A stretch of DNA of 64,000 nt, from the NCBI GenBank assembly GCA_016699835.1, contig CP064987.1:372001-436000 (forward strand), given 5' to 3'. How positions within the stretch are numbered: position 1 is the first letter of the stretch; every line of letters starts with the position of its first letter. Below, piece after piece: positions 15,806 through 24,249 of this stretch. The notes under the pieces are model-generated. The model worked only from the letters and a program-made list of their open reading frames with translations. It made no database searches and was not told the DNA's origin. Source of the stretch: Phycisphaerales bacterium (GTDB taxonomy: Bacteria > Planctomycetota > Phycisphaerae > Phycisphaerales > UBA1924). Both the position numbers and the translations under genes were made by a program.

Positions 15806-17557
15806 TCATCCCGCCACCGCGATGTTGTCGAGATCGATCTGTGTGGACCGGGCGATCTCGTCGGGCGTGGTCACGCCGTTGAGGATCTTGATCTTCCCGT
15901 CGCCCACGAGGCTCCGCATGCCGTTCGCGATGGCGGCCTTGCGAATATCCGCGATCGGCGCCAGGTTGAACGCGAGTTCGCGGATCCTCGTGTTCATCAC
16001 CATCATCTCGAAGATCGCCTTGCGTCCCTTGTACCCCGTGCTGTTGCAGACCGGGCAGCCGACGGCCTTCAACACCTTTCCGCGCGCCTCGTCGGGCGTC
16101 ACGCCGACCAGCCGCATGATCTTCGGGTCGAACTCCTCGTCGCCCGCGACGGCCTTGCACTCCTTGCAGAGGATCCGGATGAGTCGCTGGGCCATGACGG
16201 CCTGGATCGAACTCGCGACGAGGAACGGCTTGACGCCGATGTCGATGAGTCGAGTGATCGCGCTCGGCGCGTCGTTGGTGTGGAGCGTGCTGAAGACCAG
16301 GTGCCCTGTCAGCGCGGCCTGGATGGCGATCTCGGCGACTTCCTTGTCACGGATTTCACCGACGAGGATGATGTTCGGCGCCTGACGCAGCATCGATCGC
16401 AGGATCGCTGTGAACGTCAGCCCGATGTGCTCGCGCACCTGGCACTGGTTGATCCCCTCGAAGTTGTACTCGACCGGGTCCTCGGCGGTGATGATCTTCT
16501 TATCCGGGCGGTTGAGGACGTCGAGCGCCGAGTAGAGCGTTGTGGTCTTGCCCGAGCCGGTCGGGCCGGTGACGAGGAAGATGCCGTTGGGGCGGCGGAT
16601 AATTCGGTTGAAGATCGCGAGGTTGTCGGCCTCGAAGCCCAGATTTTCAAGGCCGATTCGAACGGAATCCGGCCTCAGAATACGGCAGACCACGCTCTCG
16701 CCGTGGTACGCCGGGCACGCCGACACGCGATAGTCGATCATCACGTTGTCGACGTCGAGTTTGATGCGCCCGTCCTGGGGCACGCGCCTCTCGGAGATGT
16801 TCACGCCCGCCATCAGTTTGAAGCGAGACAGGAGCGCGTTCTGCATGCGCTTGGGCAGGTTGTCGCGCTCCATGCACACGCCGTCGATGCGATACCGCAG
16901 GCGCACGCGGTCGGCCATCGGCTCGACGTGCACGTCGCTCGCCCGCATGCGCACCGCCTCGGTCAGTATTCGGTTGCACAACTTGACGATCGGCGCCTCT
17001 TCCGCCGCCACGTCGATCGAGCGGTCCACCGACCGATCGACCGAGCGGTCCACCGACCGATCGACGGACTTGTCGATCGACTCGGTCATGAGCGACTGCT
17101 CGGAGGTGAATCGCCGGGCCGTCCCCGCGCTCGCCTGCTCGATGAACTTCTTGATCCCGCTCCTGGACGCGAGCCTCGTGTCGATCTCGGCGTTCAATCG
17201 GAACCGCAGCATCCCCTGCAGATCCAGATCCATCGGATCGTGGATGATCAGTTGCAGGCGGCCGTTCGCCTTCGACATCGGGATGATCTGGTGCTTCTTG
17301 ATCAGATCGTCCGAAACCAACTTCATGTCGATCTTTTCGGCGATCCCCGGGGCCGTCAGATCGACGTACTCCATCCCGAACTGGTTCGCGAGCGCCTTGG
17401 TGACTTGCTCCTCGGTGGCGAACCCGGCCTCGACGAGGGCCTCGCCGATGCGCTTGCCGGTCGATTGGGCGTTCCCCATCGCCTTCTCGACCTGGGCGGC
17501 GTTCACGACGCCCCAGCCCACCAGGATCTCGCCCAACTTCTTTCGTGATCGAGCCAT
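15806..17557 (-). CDS. GspE/PilB-family assembly ATPase (first copy) with an SVDR repeat linker
   Basis: A 583-residue ATPase with an N-terminal MshEN-like domain (KLGEILV, RIGEALVEAGF, residues 7-140), Walker A GPTGSGKT (331-338), Asp box (AEDPVEY), Walker B NIILVGEIRD (395-404), His box GHLVFSTLHTNDAPSA, and zinc cysteines C464/C467/C501/C504. Between the N-terminal domain and the core is a run of five SVDR/SIDK-like tetrapeptides (about 163-182), encoded by near-perfect DNA repeats. It is transcribed toward pilT, 143 bp downstream. ATG 17557 has AAGGGG five bases upstream. Together with the copy at 12279-14027 the locus has two polymerisation-type ATPases, which may serve different fibres or form a mixed system. 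Confidence 0.92.
   Translation of the reverse strand: MARSRKKLGEILVGWGVVNAAQVEKAMGNAQSTGKRIGEALVEAGFATEEQVTKALANQFGMEYVDLTAPGIAEKIDMKLVSDDLIKKHQIIPMSKANGRLQLIIHDPMDLDLQGMLRFRLNAEIDTRLASRSGIKKFIEQASAGTARRFTSEQSLMTESIDKSVDRSVDRSVDRSVDRSIDVAAEEAPIVKLCNRILTEAVRMRASDVHVEPMADRVRLRYRIDGVCMERDNLPKRMQNALLSRFKLMAGVNISERRVPQDGRIKLDVDNVMIDYRVSACPAYHGESVVCRILRPDSVRIGLENLGFEADNLAIFNRIIRRPNGIFLVTGPTGSGKTTTLYSALDVLNRPDKKIITAEDPVEYNFEGINQCQVREHIGLTFTAILRSMLRQAPNIILVGEIRDKEVAEIAIQAALTGHLVFSTLHTNDAPSAITRLIDIGVKPFLVASSIQAVMAQRLIRILCKECKAVAGDEEFDPKIMRLVGVTPDEARGKVLKAVGCPVCNSTGYKGRKAIFEMMVMNTRIRELAFNLAPIADIRKAAIANGMRSLVGDGKIKILNGVTTPDEIARSTQIDLDNIAVAG
17012..17071 (-). repeat. In-frame tandem repeat encoding (SVDR)n in the ATPase linker
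   Basis: About 60 bp made of alternating 12-bp words (plus strand GACCGATCGACC and GAGCGGTCCACC) that combine into a 24-bp period. They encode KSVDRSVDRSVDRSVDRSID on the minus strand. Unit lengths are multiples of 12, so changes in copy number keep the reading frame. Confidence 0.85.
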
Positions 17558-17844
17558 CGTGCCCCTTACGTCGTCATCACGGCGTTCCTCGCCGCGTCAT
17601 TGCCTTCCAGTTCGACCTCGTCGGCTGGGCACTCCGATCGCCAGGCGGCCGCGTCGCCACCCAACGTCCGTTCCCCGGACACCAACGGTTCCCAACCGCC
17701 AACCCGAGCGATTCCCCCAAGTCGGACCTCGGGGCGGGATTATGCGGCACACTCGCCCTGCTATCAATTGTTCAGCCTTGGTTTGCTCCAAGGTTCATCG
17801 AACTCGCCCGCGGCACCCCGCCGCGATCCCGGAAAGGTATCTGT

Positions 17845-18582
17845 TTGTCTCCACTCTCGCAACCCGCCCCCCCAAAGGCTGCCACGCCAAACGCCCGCGC
17901 TCGGGCCATGCTTATCACCGCCGGCCCGACGCACGAGCCGATCGATGCCGTTCGATTCCTGGGGAATCGCTCCTCGGGCCGCCTGGGCGTCCACCTCGCC
18001 GATGCCGCCGCGGCCTACGGCTGGGAGGTCACGCTGCTCCTAGGACCCGTCGCCCTGCGGGCCACCCACAAGGGCGTGCGGACCATCGCCTTCCGCACCT
18101 GCGCCGACCTCCAGGCCCTGCTCGCCGAGCACGCGAGCAAGGCCGACGTGATCGTGATGGCCGCCGCGGTCGCCGACTATCGCCCCAAGGTCGATCCCAA
18201 CTTCTTCGGCGGCAAGTTCCGGCGCAAGAACGAGCCGCTCACACTCACGCTCGAACCCACGCCCGACCTGATCGCCGGCGTGAGCGCCACGCGCCGCCCT
18301 GGCCAGACCATCATCGGCTTCGCCCTCGAGCCGCGCGATGAACTCCACGCCTCCGCCAAGGCCAAACTCGAGCGCAAGGGCCTCGACATGGTCGTCGGCA
18401 ACCCCCTCGAGACCATGGACAGCGACGAGATCGAGGCCTTCGTCCTCCATAAGGATGGGACGATCGTCCACTCTCCGGGAGCCGAGCAGGGCCGGCGCAT
18501 GCCCAAGTCAAAGTTCGTCGATTGGCTCATCACGACGGTCGAGCCGGCGATCACGAGCATTGCCGCCGGGAAGGGGAAGTAA
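17845..18582 (+). CDS. coaB: Phosphopantothenate-cysteine ligase domain protein (stand-alone CoaB)
   Basis: The protein reads MLITAGPTHEPIDAVRFLGNRSSGRLG, the nucleotide-binding start of the CoaB half of CoaBC, then VIVMAAAVADYRP and later IGFALEPRDELHASAKAKLERKGLDMVVGNPL, also CoaB signatures. CoaB joins cysteine to 4'-phosphopantothenate in coenzyme A synthesis. The CoaC decarboxylase half (flavin-binding) is absent, so the decarboxylase must be encoded elsewhere. The TTG at 17845 has GGAAAGG seven bases upstream; the ATG at 17908, just before LITAGPTH, has no clear site but is equally compatible with the domain. The frame is open further upstream to 17545 but that part looks non-coding. 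It is divergent from the ATPase gene and ends three bases before the next gene, with which it is probably co-transcribed. Confidence 0.82.
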   Translation: MSPLSQPAPPKAATPNARARAMLITAGPTHEPIDAVRFLGNRSSGRLGVHLADAAAAYGWEVTLLLGPVALRATHKGVRTIAFRTCADLQALLAEHASKADVIVMAAAVADYRPKVDPNFFGGKFRRKNEPLTLTLEPTPDLIAGVSATRRPGQTIIGFALEPRDELHASAKAKLERKGLDMVVGNPLETMDSDEIEAFVLHKDGTIVHSPGAEQGRRMPKSKFVDWLITTVEPAITSIAAGKGK

Positions 18583-18585
18583 CGC

Positions 18586-20409
18586 GTGCCCAACTCCGAC
18601 CGTCCCCGCCGGCCCAACTCCAGACCGAACTCGAGACCCAACTCCGGATCTGGCCCGCGAACGAATGGCCCGCCAAACTCGCGAGGCCCGCGAAAACCCT
18701 TTGGAAATCGACCCGAATCGGGCGGCCCGCCCTTCGCCCGTCCACGAAAACCCTTCGGGCCGCGCCCCGATGGGCCTCCACCATCGCGAGCCGGACATCC
18801 GCCGCGTCCGCCCAAAGGCTCGTACCTCGCGCGCGATGTCCGCGTCATCCATGAGGACGACGACCTCATCGTGCTCGATAAGCCCTCGGGCCTCCTCACC
18901 GCCCGTCCGCCCGGCGTGGGCCAACGCGCCGATGCCCTCTTTGAGATGGTGAAGGAACGCATCAAGGCCGCCGCACGATCCGCGTCGAAACGAAAAGTCT
19001 GGATCGTCCATCGACTCGATAAAGAAGTGTCGGGCCTCATCGTCTTCGCCCGCAGCGAGCGCGCCTTCGCGTGGCTGAAAGAAGACTTTCGATCCAAGCG
19101 CGTCCGTCGCTTTTACACGGCCGTCGTCGAGGGAAAGCTGGGCACGCCCGGCGAGACCAACTCCATCCAGAGTTACCTCGTTGAGGACGCCGAGGGCATC
19201 GTGAAGAGCGTGACATCCGCCTCGGAAGCACGCCGCCTCGAGGCCCACCCGCAACGCGGCGAGGACGCCAGCCCACGCCCGCCACGCATGGCCGTCACCC
19301 ACTACCAGGTGATCGACCAGACGCCTTCGGCCACGATCCTCCGCGTGAAACTCGATACCGGCAAGAAGAATCAGATCCGCGCGCATCTCGCATCGATTGG
19401 GCATCCGATCGTCGGTGATCGCCGGTACGGCTCAATGGTGGACCCCGTCGGGCGAGTCTGTCTGCATGCCGCCGAACTCGCTTTCACGCACGCCGGCACG
19501 GGAAAGACGCTGGCGTTCAAGGCTCCTGATCCGCCCGAGTTCACCAAGGCCGCACGCGCAACGGCGATCACTCCCGCCGCGCCGCCGGTGACGCCCGCCT
19601 CCGCCGAGCCAACCACCGACTGGGACCACGTCGCCGACTGGTACGACGACCTGATCGACGAGCGCAAGAGCGATCACCACGAGAACGTCATCGTCCCGGG
19701 CGTGATGCGTCTGATCGCCCCGAGTGCCGGGAGGCGTGTGCTCGATGTCGCGTGCGGGCAGGGCATTCTGGGACGGGCGCTCGCGGTCGCAGGATGCGAG
19801 GTTGTGGGCGTCGATGCCTCGCCGCGCCTGATTTCGAGCGCGCAACGCCACGCCACACCACGCGAGTCATATCTTGTCGCCGACGCACGCGCATTGGGCA
19901 CGCTCGAACATCCGCATTTCGATGCCGCGGCGTGCGTGATGGCCCTGATGAACATCAACCCGTTGGAACCAGTCTTTGCCGGGATCGCCAGTCGCCTCAA
20001 ACCCGGCGGCACGCTCGTGGGCGTGATCCTGCATCCGGCGTTCCGGGCCCCTGGTCAAACGTCCTGGGCGTGGGATGAATCTCGCGACCGCGCGCGTGGC
20101 GTGACTCAATACCGGCGTGTGGACGGCTACCTCTCGCCCGGCGAGCGCGAGATCGTGATGAATCCGGGGAGGGCCGCCCACGGGCAAGCTCCGGTCGCCA
20201 CGGTCACGTTCCATCGCCCGATTCAGACGTACATCCGGACGCTGGTGGATGCCGGGTTTGTGATCGAGGCGATCGAGGAATGGCCGAGCCTGCGGTCGAG
20301 CCAACCCGGGCCCCGGGCGGCCGAGGAGAACCGAGCCAGGCGGGAGATCCCGATGTTCCTGGCTTTTCGGGCGAGGCTGACCGACCAAACGCCTTCCGAA
20401 TCGCATTGA
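18586..20409 (+). CDS. RluA-family pseudouridine synthase fused to a SAM-dependent methyltransferase
   Basis: 607 residues in three parts. Residues 1-78 are a low-complexity Pro/Arg/Asn/Gly tail with NSRP repeats and RKPFG motifs, probably an RNA-contacting extension. Residues about 80-320 are an RluA-type domain: IVLDKPSGLLTA, HRLDKEVSG with catalytic Asp145, FYTAVVEG, TGKKNQIRAHLA and GHPIVGDRRYG. Residues about 345-600 are a class I methyltransferase: YDDLIDE, motif I VLDVACGQG (385-393), VVGVDAS, then FDAAACVMALMNI and LKPGGTLVGVILHP. The frame is continuous, with no stop or frameshift at the Pro/Ala-rich linker (321-343). The start is GTG at 18586 with a purine-rich AAGGGGAAG upstream. 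The RNA target and methyl acceptor are unknown; two sequential RNA modifications are an inference. Confidence 0.85.
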   Translation: MPNSDRPRRPNSRPNSRPNSGSGPRTNGPPNSRGPRKPFGNRPESGGPPFARPRKPFGPRPDGPPPSRAGHPPRPPKGSYLARDVRVIHEDDDLIVLDKPSGLLTARPPGVGQRADALFEMVKERIKAAARSASKRKVWIVHRLDKEVSGLIVFARSERAFAWLKEDFRSKRVRRFYTAVVEGKLGTPGETNSIQSYLVEDAEGIVKSVTSASEARRLEAHPQRGEDASPRPPRMAVTHYQVIDQTPSATILRVKLDTGKKNQIRAHLASIGHPIVGDRRYGSMVDPVGRVCLHAAELAFTHAGTGKTLAFKAPDPPEFTKAARATAITPAAPPVTPASAEPTTDWDHVADWYDDLIDERKSDHHENVIVPGVMRLIAPSAGRRVLDVACGQGILGRALAVAGCEVVGVDASPRLISSAQRHATPRESYLVADARALGTLEHPHFDAAACVMALMNINPLEPVFAGIASRLKPGGTLVGVILHPAFRAPGQTSWAWDESRDRARGVTQYRRVDGYLSPGEREIVMNPGRAAHGQAPVATVTFHRPIQTYIRTLVDAGFVIEAIEEWPSLRSSQPGPRAAEENRARREIPMFLAFRARLTDQTPSESH

Positions 20410-20435
20410 CGCTGGGGTGGTCGGTCGCCTATTGT
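20406..20435 (+). promoter_or_regulatory. Candidate sigma70-type promoter for rpmF-plsX-fab operon
   Basis: TTGACG (20406-20411) and TATTGT (20430-20435) are separated by 18 bp. They would start transcription about 55 bp upstream of rpmF. The -35 hexamer overlaps the TGA stop (20407-20409) of the previous gene. Matches are 5/6 and 4/6 to the consensus. Placement before the first gene of the operon supports it, but there is no other evidence. Confidence 0.4.
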
Positions 20436-20496
20436 CCCGACCTGTATTCGCACCATGCGCTGTGGCGTGTAGGCCATCGCGTGAGGAGTCCGCTCC

Positions 20497-20703
20497 ATGC
20501 TCCCTCCACAGAGAGTCAGCCACGGCCGCACCCGTCGTCGGCGTTCCCACCACGCGATGACCGAGTTCGCCGTGACCTTGTGCCCGCTCACGGGCATGCC
20601 TAAGGCCCACCACCGCGCGTGCAAGGAGTCCGGGTACGTTCGTCCGGGCCTGCGCATCAAGGTCCCCAAGTTGGGGATCGGCGTGGCGAAGGAACAGGCC
20701 TGA
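20497..20703 (+). CDS. rpmF: Large ribosomal subunit protein bL32
   Basis: A 68-residue basic protein, MLPPQRVSHGRTRRRRSHHA, matching the P-x-R-x-S-x-x-R-x-x-x-R-R-x-H-x-A start of bL32, then CPLTGMPKAHHRACKESGY in place of the CPxCG...CxxCGYY zinc ribbon. Only one Cys of each pair remains, so zinc is probably not bound. bL32 lies near the peptidyl-transferase side of the 50S subunit. Its position directly upstream of plsX and fabH is the classical rpmF-plsX-fab arrangement and strongly supports the call. GAGGAG lies about nine bases before the ATG. A 12-bp palindrome, CTCCGATCGGAG (20713-20724), follows the stop. Confidence 0.88.
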   Translation: MLPPQRVSHGRTRRRRSHHAMTEFAVTLCPLTGMPKAHHRACKESGYVRPGLRIKVPKLGIGVAKEQA

Positions 20704-20947
20704 GTTCACGCGCTCCGATCGGAGTGCCTGCCTGACGACGAGTGAGGCCAAGCGGCTCCTCCTCGTCCACACGGCGCATGGATGCATCTCGCTCAATCTC
20801 GTTCCGATGCAGGAGACCGGCCCCCCGCGCGACCCTCGCGCGGTTGGTTCGCGTACACTCGGTGATGCCGACCCGGGGCGGGACGCCGACGATTCGCGTC
20901 GCGCACCCCGTCGTGATTGCGGCGACTCGTGAAGAGAGGACCCACTG

Positions 20948-22069
20948 ATGCGTGTCGCGGTTGATGTCATGGGGGGCGATCACGCGCCCGACGCCGTCCT
21001 CAAGGGCTGCGTCATGGCTCTGCCGGATCTCGCGAGCGATGACACGCTGGTCCTCGTGGGCGCTCGCGCCATCATCCAGGATTTCCTCGACGAGCGTGGG
21101 ATCAACGACCCGCGTCTGGAGATCGTTCACGCGGATGAGGTCATCCACATGGACGACTCGCCCGCCAAGGCGGTCCGGTCCAAGCCCGACTCGTCGATCG
21201 TGAAGATGGCGCAACTCGGCTCCAAGGGGCACGAGCAGCGTTGCGACGTGGTGCTCTCGGCCGGGAACACCGGCGCGTGCGTGGCGGCGGCGATGCTGCA
21301 CATGCGGCGCCTCCCCAACGTGATCCGCCCGGGAATCGCCGTCACCGTTCCCTCGTTCCACGGGCCCGTCGTCCTGACTGATGCGGGCGCGAACCCCGAG
21401 CCCAAGCCCGAGCACCTCTGGCAGTACGCGGTGATGGCCGATGTCATCGCCCGCCAACTCCTGAAGATCGAGAATCCGCGTCTGGCCCTGATGAACATCG
21501 GGGCTGAGGAAGCCAAGGGCACCGATCTCATCAAGGAGACGCGCGACCTGCTCCGCGCGACGCCAGGGATCAACTACATCGGGTACGTCGAGGGGCGCGA
21601 TTTCTTCGACGGCGTCGCCGACGTCGTCGTCACCGATGGTCTCGTGGGCAACACGATGCTCAAGTCCGCAGAAGGGATGGCCAAGAGCCTCTTCAAGGCG
21701 ATCGCCCAGGAGATCGTGGCCCAGGACCCCGAACTCCTCCAGCGATTCGAGCCGATCGTTAAGGCGATCTACGCCAAGAACGACTACCACGAGCACGGCG
21801 GAGCGCCCCTGATGGGCGTGAACGGCGCGTGCTTCATCGCGCACGGCTCCTCGGAGGCCCGCACCATCCGGGCGGCGATCAAGAACTGCCGGGACTTTGT
21901 CCTTTCGGGCGTGAACGACACCGTCGTCCGCCGACTCGCGGAGGTCGCGCCCGTGCTCGAGATCGCGGGGGCGTCCACCACCAACGGCAACAGCAACGGC
22001 AACACCAACGGCGGACCGGTTCCGGCGGCCGCGGCCTCTCAACCCACGTCCGTTCGAGGGCCCGCATGA
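20948..22069 (+). CDS. plsX: Phosphate acyltransferase PlsX
   Basis: 373 residues starting MRVAVDVMGGDHAP, the PlsX hallmark, then SIVKMAQLG, DVVLSAGNTGACVAAA, LTDAGANPEPKPEHLWQYAVM, LMNIGAEEAKGTDL and VVVTDGLVGNTMLKS. PlsX converts acyl-ACP and phosphate to acyl-phosphate, the donor for PlsY in phosphatidic acid synthesis. It is a peripheral membrane enzyme. The C-terminal 30 residues are an Asn/Gly/Thr-rich tail (STTNGNSNGNTNGG) that the family normally lacks. AGAGAGGA precedes the ATG. Its TGA overlaps the fabH ATG (ATGA), so the two are translationally coupled. Confidence 0.95.
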   Translation: MRVAVDVMGGDHAPDAVLKGCVMALPDLASDDTLVLVGARAIIQDFLDERGINDPRLEIVHADEVIHMDDSPAKAVRSKPDSSIVKMAQLGSKGHEQRCDVVLSAGNTGACVAAAMLHMRRLPNVIRPGIAVTVPSFHGPVVLTDAGANPEPKPEHLWQYAVMADVIARQLLKIENPRLALMNIGAEEAKGTDLIKETRDLLRATPGINYIGYVEGRDFFDGVADVVVTDGLVGNTMLKSAEGMAKSLFKAIAQEIVAQDPELLQRFEPIVKAIYAKNDYHEHGGAPLMGVNGACFIAHGSSEARTIRAAIKNCRDFVLSGVNDTVVRRLAEVAPVLEIAGASTTNGNSNGNTNGGPVPAAAASQPTSVRGPA

Positions 22070-23103
22070 GCGCGAATCGTCCGCTTGCCGCCCCTCCTGC
22101 GCCGCCCAAGATCGGGGTGCGCCTCGCCGGCACGGGCTCCGCGGTCCCTCAGCAGGTCCTCTCGAACTCGGACCTCGAAAAGATGATGGAGACGTCGGAC
22201 GAGTGGATCGTGCAGCGCACGGGGATCCACCAACGGCGGATCATCAGCCGCGAGCGGGGCGAGTCCACCGCGTCGCTCTCCGCCGCTGCACTCTCCATGG
22301 CGCTCAAGCAGGCCTCGCTTGCGCCGAGCGATCTCGACCTCATCGTCATCGCCACGATGACCCCGGAGATGGGCGCCCCGCCGACGTCGTGCCTGGTCAG
22401 CAAGTTGCTGGGCGTGCACGGCATCGGCGCGTTCGATGTCTCGGCCGCGTGCACAGGGTTTGTCGCCGCGATGAACATCGCCCACGACCTCATTCGCATG
22501 GGGAGTTATCGAAACGTCGGCGTCGTCGGTGCCGACACGCTGTCGCAGTTGATCGATTACTCCACGCGTGGCCGTGGCACGGCGATCCTCTTCGGCGATG
22601 GTGCCGGGGCGGTAGTTCTCCGTGCGACCGACGACCCCACCAAGGGGATCCTCGCCCAGGCGTTGCACGCCGAGGGCGACGGGTGGAAGGACATCTACAT
22701 CCCCCACTGCCCCCAGGATTTCCCCGAAGGCGACGAGTTCGACTCGGCGAAACTCGGGAAGGTCCAGATGAACGGGCAGAGCGTCTTCCGCTTTGCCGTG
22801 AGCACGTTCCCCGAACTCATCCAGGAGACGCTCGACAAGGCGGGGCTCAAGGCCGACGACGTGTCGCAGTACATCTGCCATCAGTCCAACGGCCGGATCC
22901 TGGAGGCGGCCCGTAAGAAGTTCAACCTCAGCCCCGACAAACTCCTCGTCAACATCGATCGCTACGGGAACACCGTGGCGGCGTCGGTCCCGCTCTGCCT
23001 CGACGAACTCACCCGCTCGGGCAAGATCAAGGAGGGCGAGAAGATCATGTTCCTCGCCTTCGGCGCCGGGCTGACATGGGCGAGCAGCCTCTGGCAGGTC
23101 TGA
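22066..23103 (+). CDS. fabH: 3-oxoacyl-ACP synthase III (FabH)
   Basis: 345 residues with the KAS III triad: Cys129 in SAACTGF, His272 in CHQSN and Asn302 in YGNTVAASVPL. Other family marks are SDEWIVQRTGIHQRRI, GDGAGAVVLRA and FGAGLTWASSLW. FabH condenses acetyl-CoA with malonyl-ACP to start fatty-acid synthesis in the cytoplasm. The ATG overlaps the plsX stop by four bases; the frame stays open upstream into plsX but that part is not used. A short proline-rich N-terminal extension (about 15 residues) precedes the first strand. Confidence 0.95.
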   Translation: MSANRPLAAPPAPPKIGVRLAGTGSAVPQQVLSNSDLEKMMETSDEWIVQRTGIHQRRIISRERGESTASLSAAALSMALKQASLAPSDLDLIVIATMTPEMGAPPTSCLVSKLLGVHGIGAFDVSAACTGFVAAMNIAHDLIRMGSYRNVGVVGADTLSQLIDYSTRGRGTAILFGDGAGAVVLRATDDPTKGILAQALHAEGDGWKDIYIPHCPQDFPEGDEFDSAKLGKVQMNGQSVFRFAVSTFPELIQETLDKAGLKADDVSQYICHQSNGRILEAARKKFNLSPDKLLVNIDRYGNTVAASVPLCLDELTRSGKIKEGEKIMFLAFGAGLTWASSLWQV

Positions 23104-23166
23104 CGACTTCCCCGTGATTGTGCGACGGGCCAAGCCCCGCACGTGATTTCTCGATATCATCCGAGG

Positions 23167-24153
23167 ATGTCCGCCCCCCCCACCATCATCCTTTGTCCCG
23201 GACAGGGTGCCCAGGTCGTCGGCATGGCCCGCGCCTGGCACGACGCCTCCCCCGAGGCACGGACCGTCTTCGACCAGGCCGAGAAGGTCCTCGGCAACCG
23301 CCTGGGAAGCCCGCTCCGCGCTCTCTGCTTCGAGGGGCCGGCCGAGACGCTCAACCGGACCGACATCTCCCAGCCCGCGATCTTCGTCGCCTCGGTCGCG
23401 GCGTGGCGCGGGGTGCTGGCGAAACTCGGCATGGGCAACGGCGAACTCCCCCTCGCCGCCACCGCGGGATTGAGTCTGGGTGAGTACACCGCGCTCCACC
23501 TCGCGGGCGCGATGGCGTTCGACGCGGCCCTCGAACTCGTCACCCTTCGCGGGCGCGCCATGCAGGACGCCGCCGAGGCTCCGACGGCGACCTCGGGCGG
23601 CGGCGGCGGGATGGTCGCGATCATCGGCGCCGACGAGGGTCAGGCCCAGCGCGTCTGCGACGAGGCCCGCGCGGGCGACGTGCTCGTGTGCGCCAACTTC
23701 AACGCCCCGGGACAGATCGTGTTGAGCGGGCATCGTGCCGCGTGCGAGCGTGCGGCGGAAGTCGCCGCCGCGCAAGGGTGCAAGGCCACGGTGCTCCAGG
23801 TCGCGGGGGCGTTCCACTCGCCGCTCATGCGTCCCGCCGCGATGCGGCTTGAAGAGGCCCTCGCAAGGACGTCGATCGCTGAGCCGCGCTGCCCGGTGAT
23901 GTCGAACGTGACGGCCGAACCGCACACCGCGCAGGGCGGCCTGAGCCTCTCCGATTCCATCCGCCGCCGGCTGGTCGAGCAGTTGACGAGCCCGGTGCGC
24001 TGGGCGCAGTGCTGCCAGTGGCTCGCCTCGAGGCACGCGTCGGCACAGTGGCGCGAGCCGGCCCCTGGACGCACACTGGCCGGGCTAATGCGGCGCATCG
24101 ACAAGTCCATCAAGATCCACAGCGACGACGCCCCGCCGGACGCCGCGGCGTGA
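23167..24153 (+). CDS. fabD: Malonyl-CoA:ACP transacylase (FabD)
   Basis: 328 residues: ILCPGQGAQVVGMARAW at the start, the nucleophile Ser103 in GLSLGEYTALHLAGA, an Arg in LRGRAMQ, His217 in AFHSPLM and CPVMSNVTAEP, all in family order. FabD loads malonyl groups onto ACP. A Gly run (GGGGG, about 144-148) sits in the loop before MVAIIG. The start is not settled: ATG 23167 fits the family N-terminus but its GAGG is directly adjacent; GTG 23143 is in frame with no better site. It is followed by a lipoprotein gene in place of the usual fabG. Confidence 0.93.
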   Translation: MSAPPTIILCPGQGAQVVGMARAWHDASPEARTVFDQAEKVLGNRLGSPLRALCFEGPAETLNRTDISQPAIFVASVAAWRGVLAKLGMGNGELPLAATAGLSLGEYTALHLAGAMAFDAALELVTLRGRAMQDAAEAPTATSGGGGGMVAIIGADEGQAQRVCDEARAGDVLVCANFNAPGQIVLSGHRAACERAAEVAAAQGCKATVLQVAGAFHSPLMRPAAMRLEEALARTSIAEPRCPVMSNVTAEPHTAQGGLSLSDSIRRRLVEQLTSPVRWAQCCQWLASRHASAQWREPAPGRTLAGLMRRIDKSIKIHSDDAPPDAAA

Positions 24154-24249
24154 CGACCAAACCACTCGTGTGCCACATCGTGTGCACGCTCTCTTCTTCC
24201 GTATGTTCCTGAGTTCTCGATTCACGACACACCCACAGGTCTGACACCG

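Noticed and set aside
15785..17548. A 587-codon plus-strand open frame
   Set aside because: It is the reverse of the GspE/PilB-type ATPase, whose Walker and cysteine motifs are complete on the minus strand.
20742..20948. A 68-codon open frame between rpmF and plsX
   Set aside because: No motif, poor codon pattern and no ribosome binding site; rpmF followed directly by plsX is the known order.
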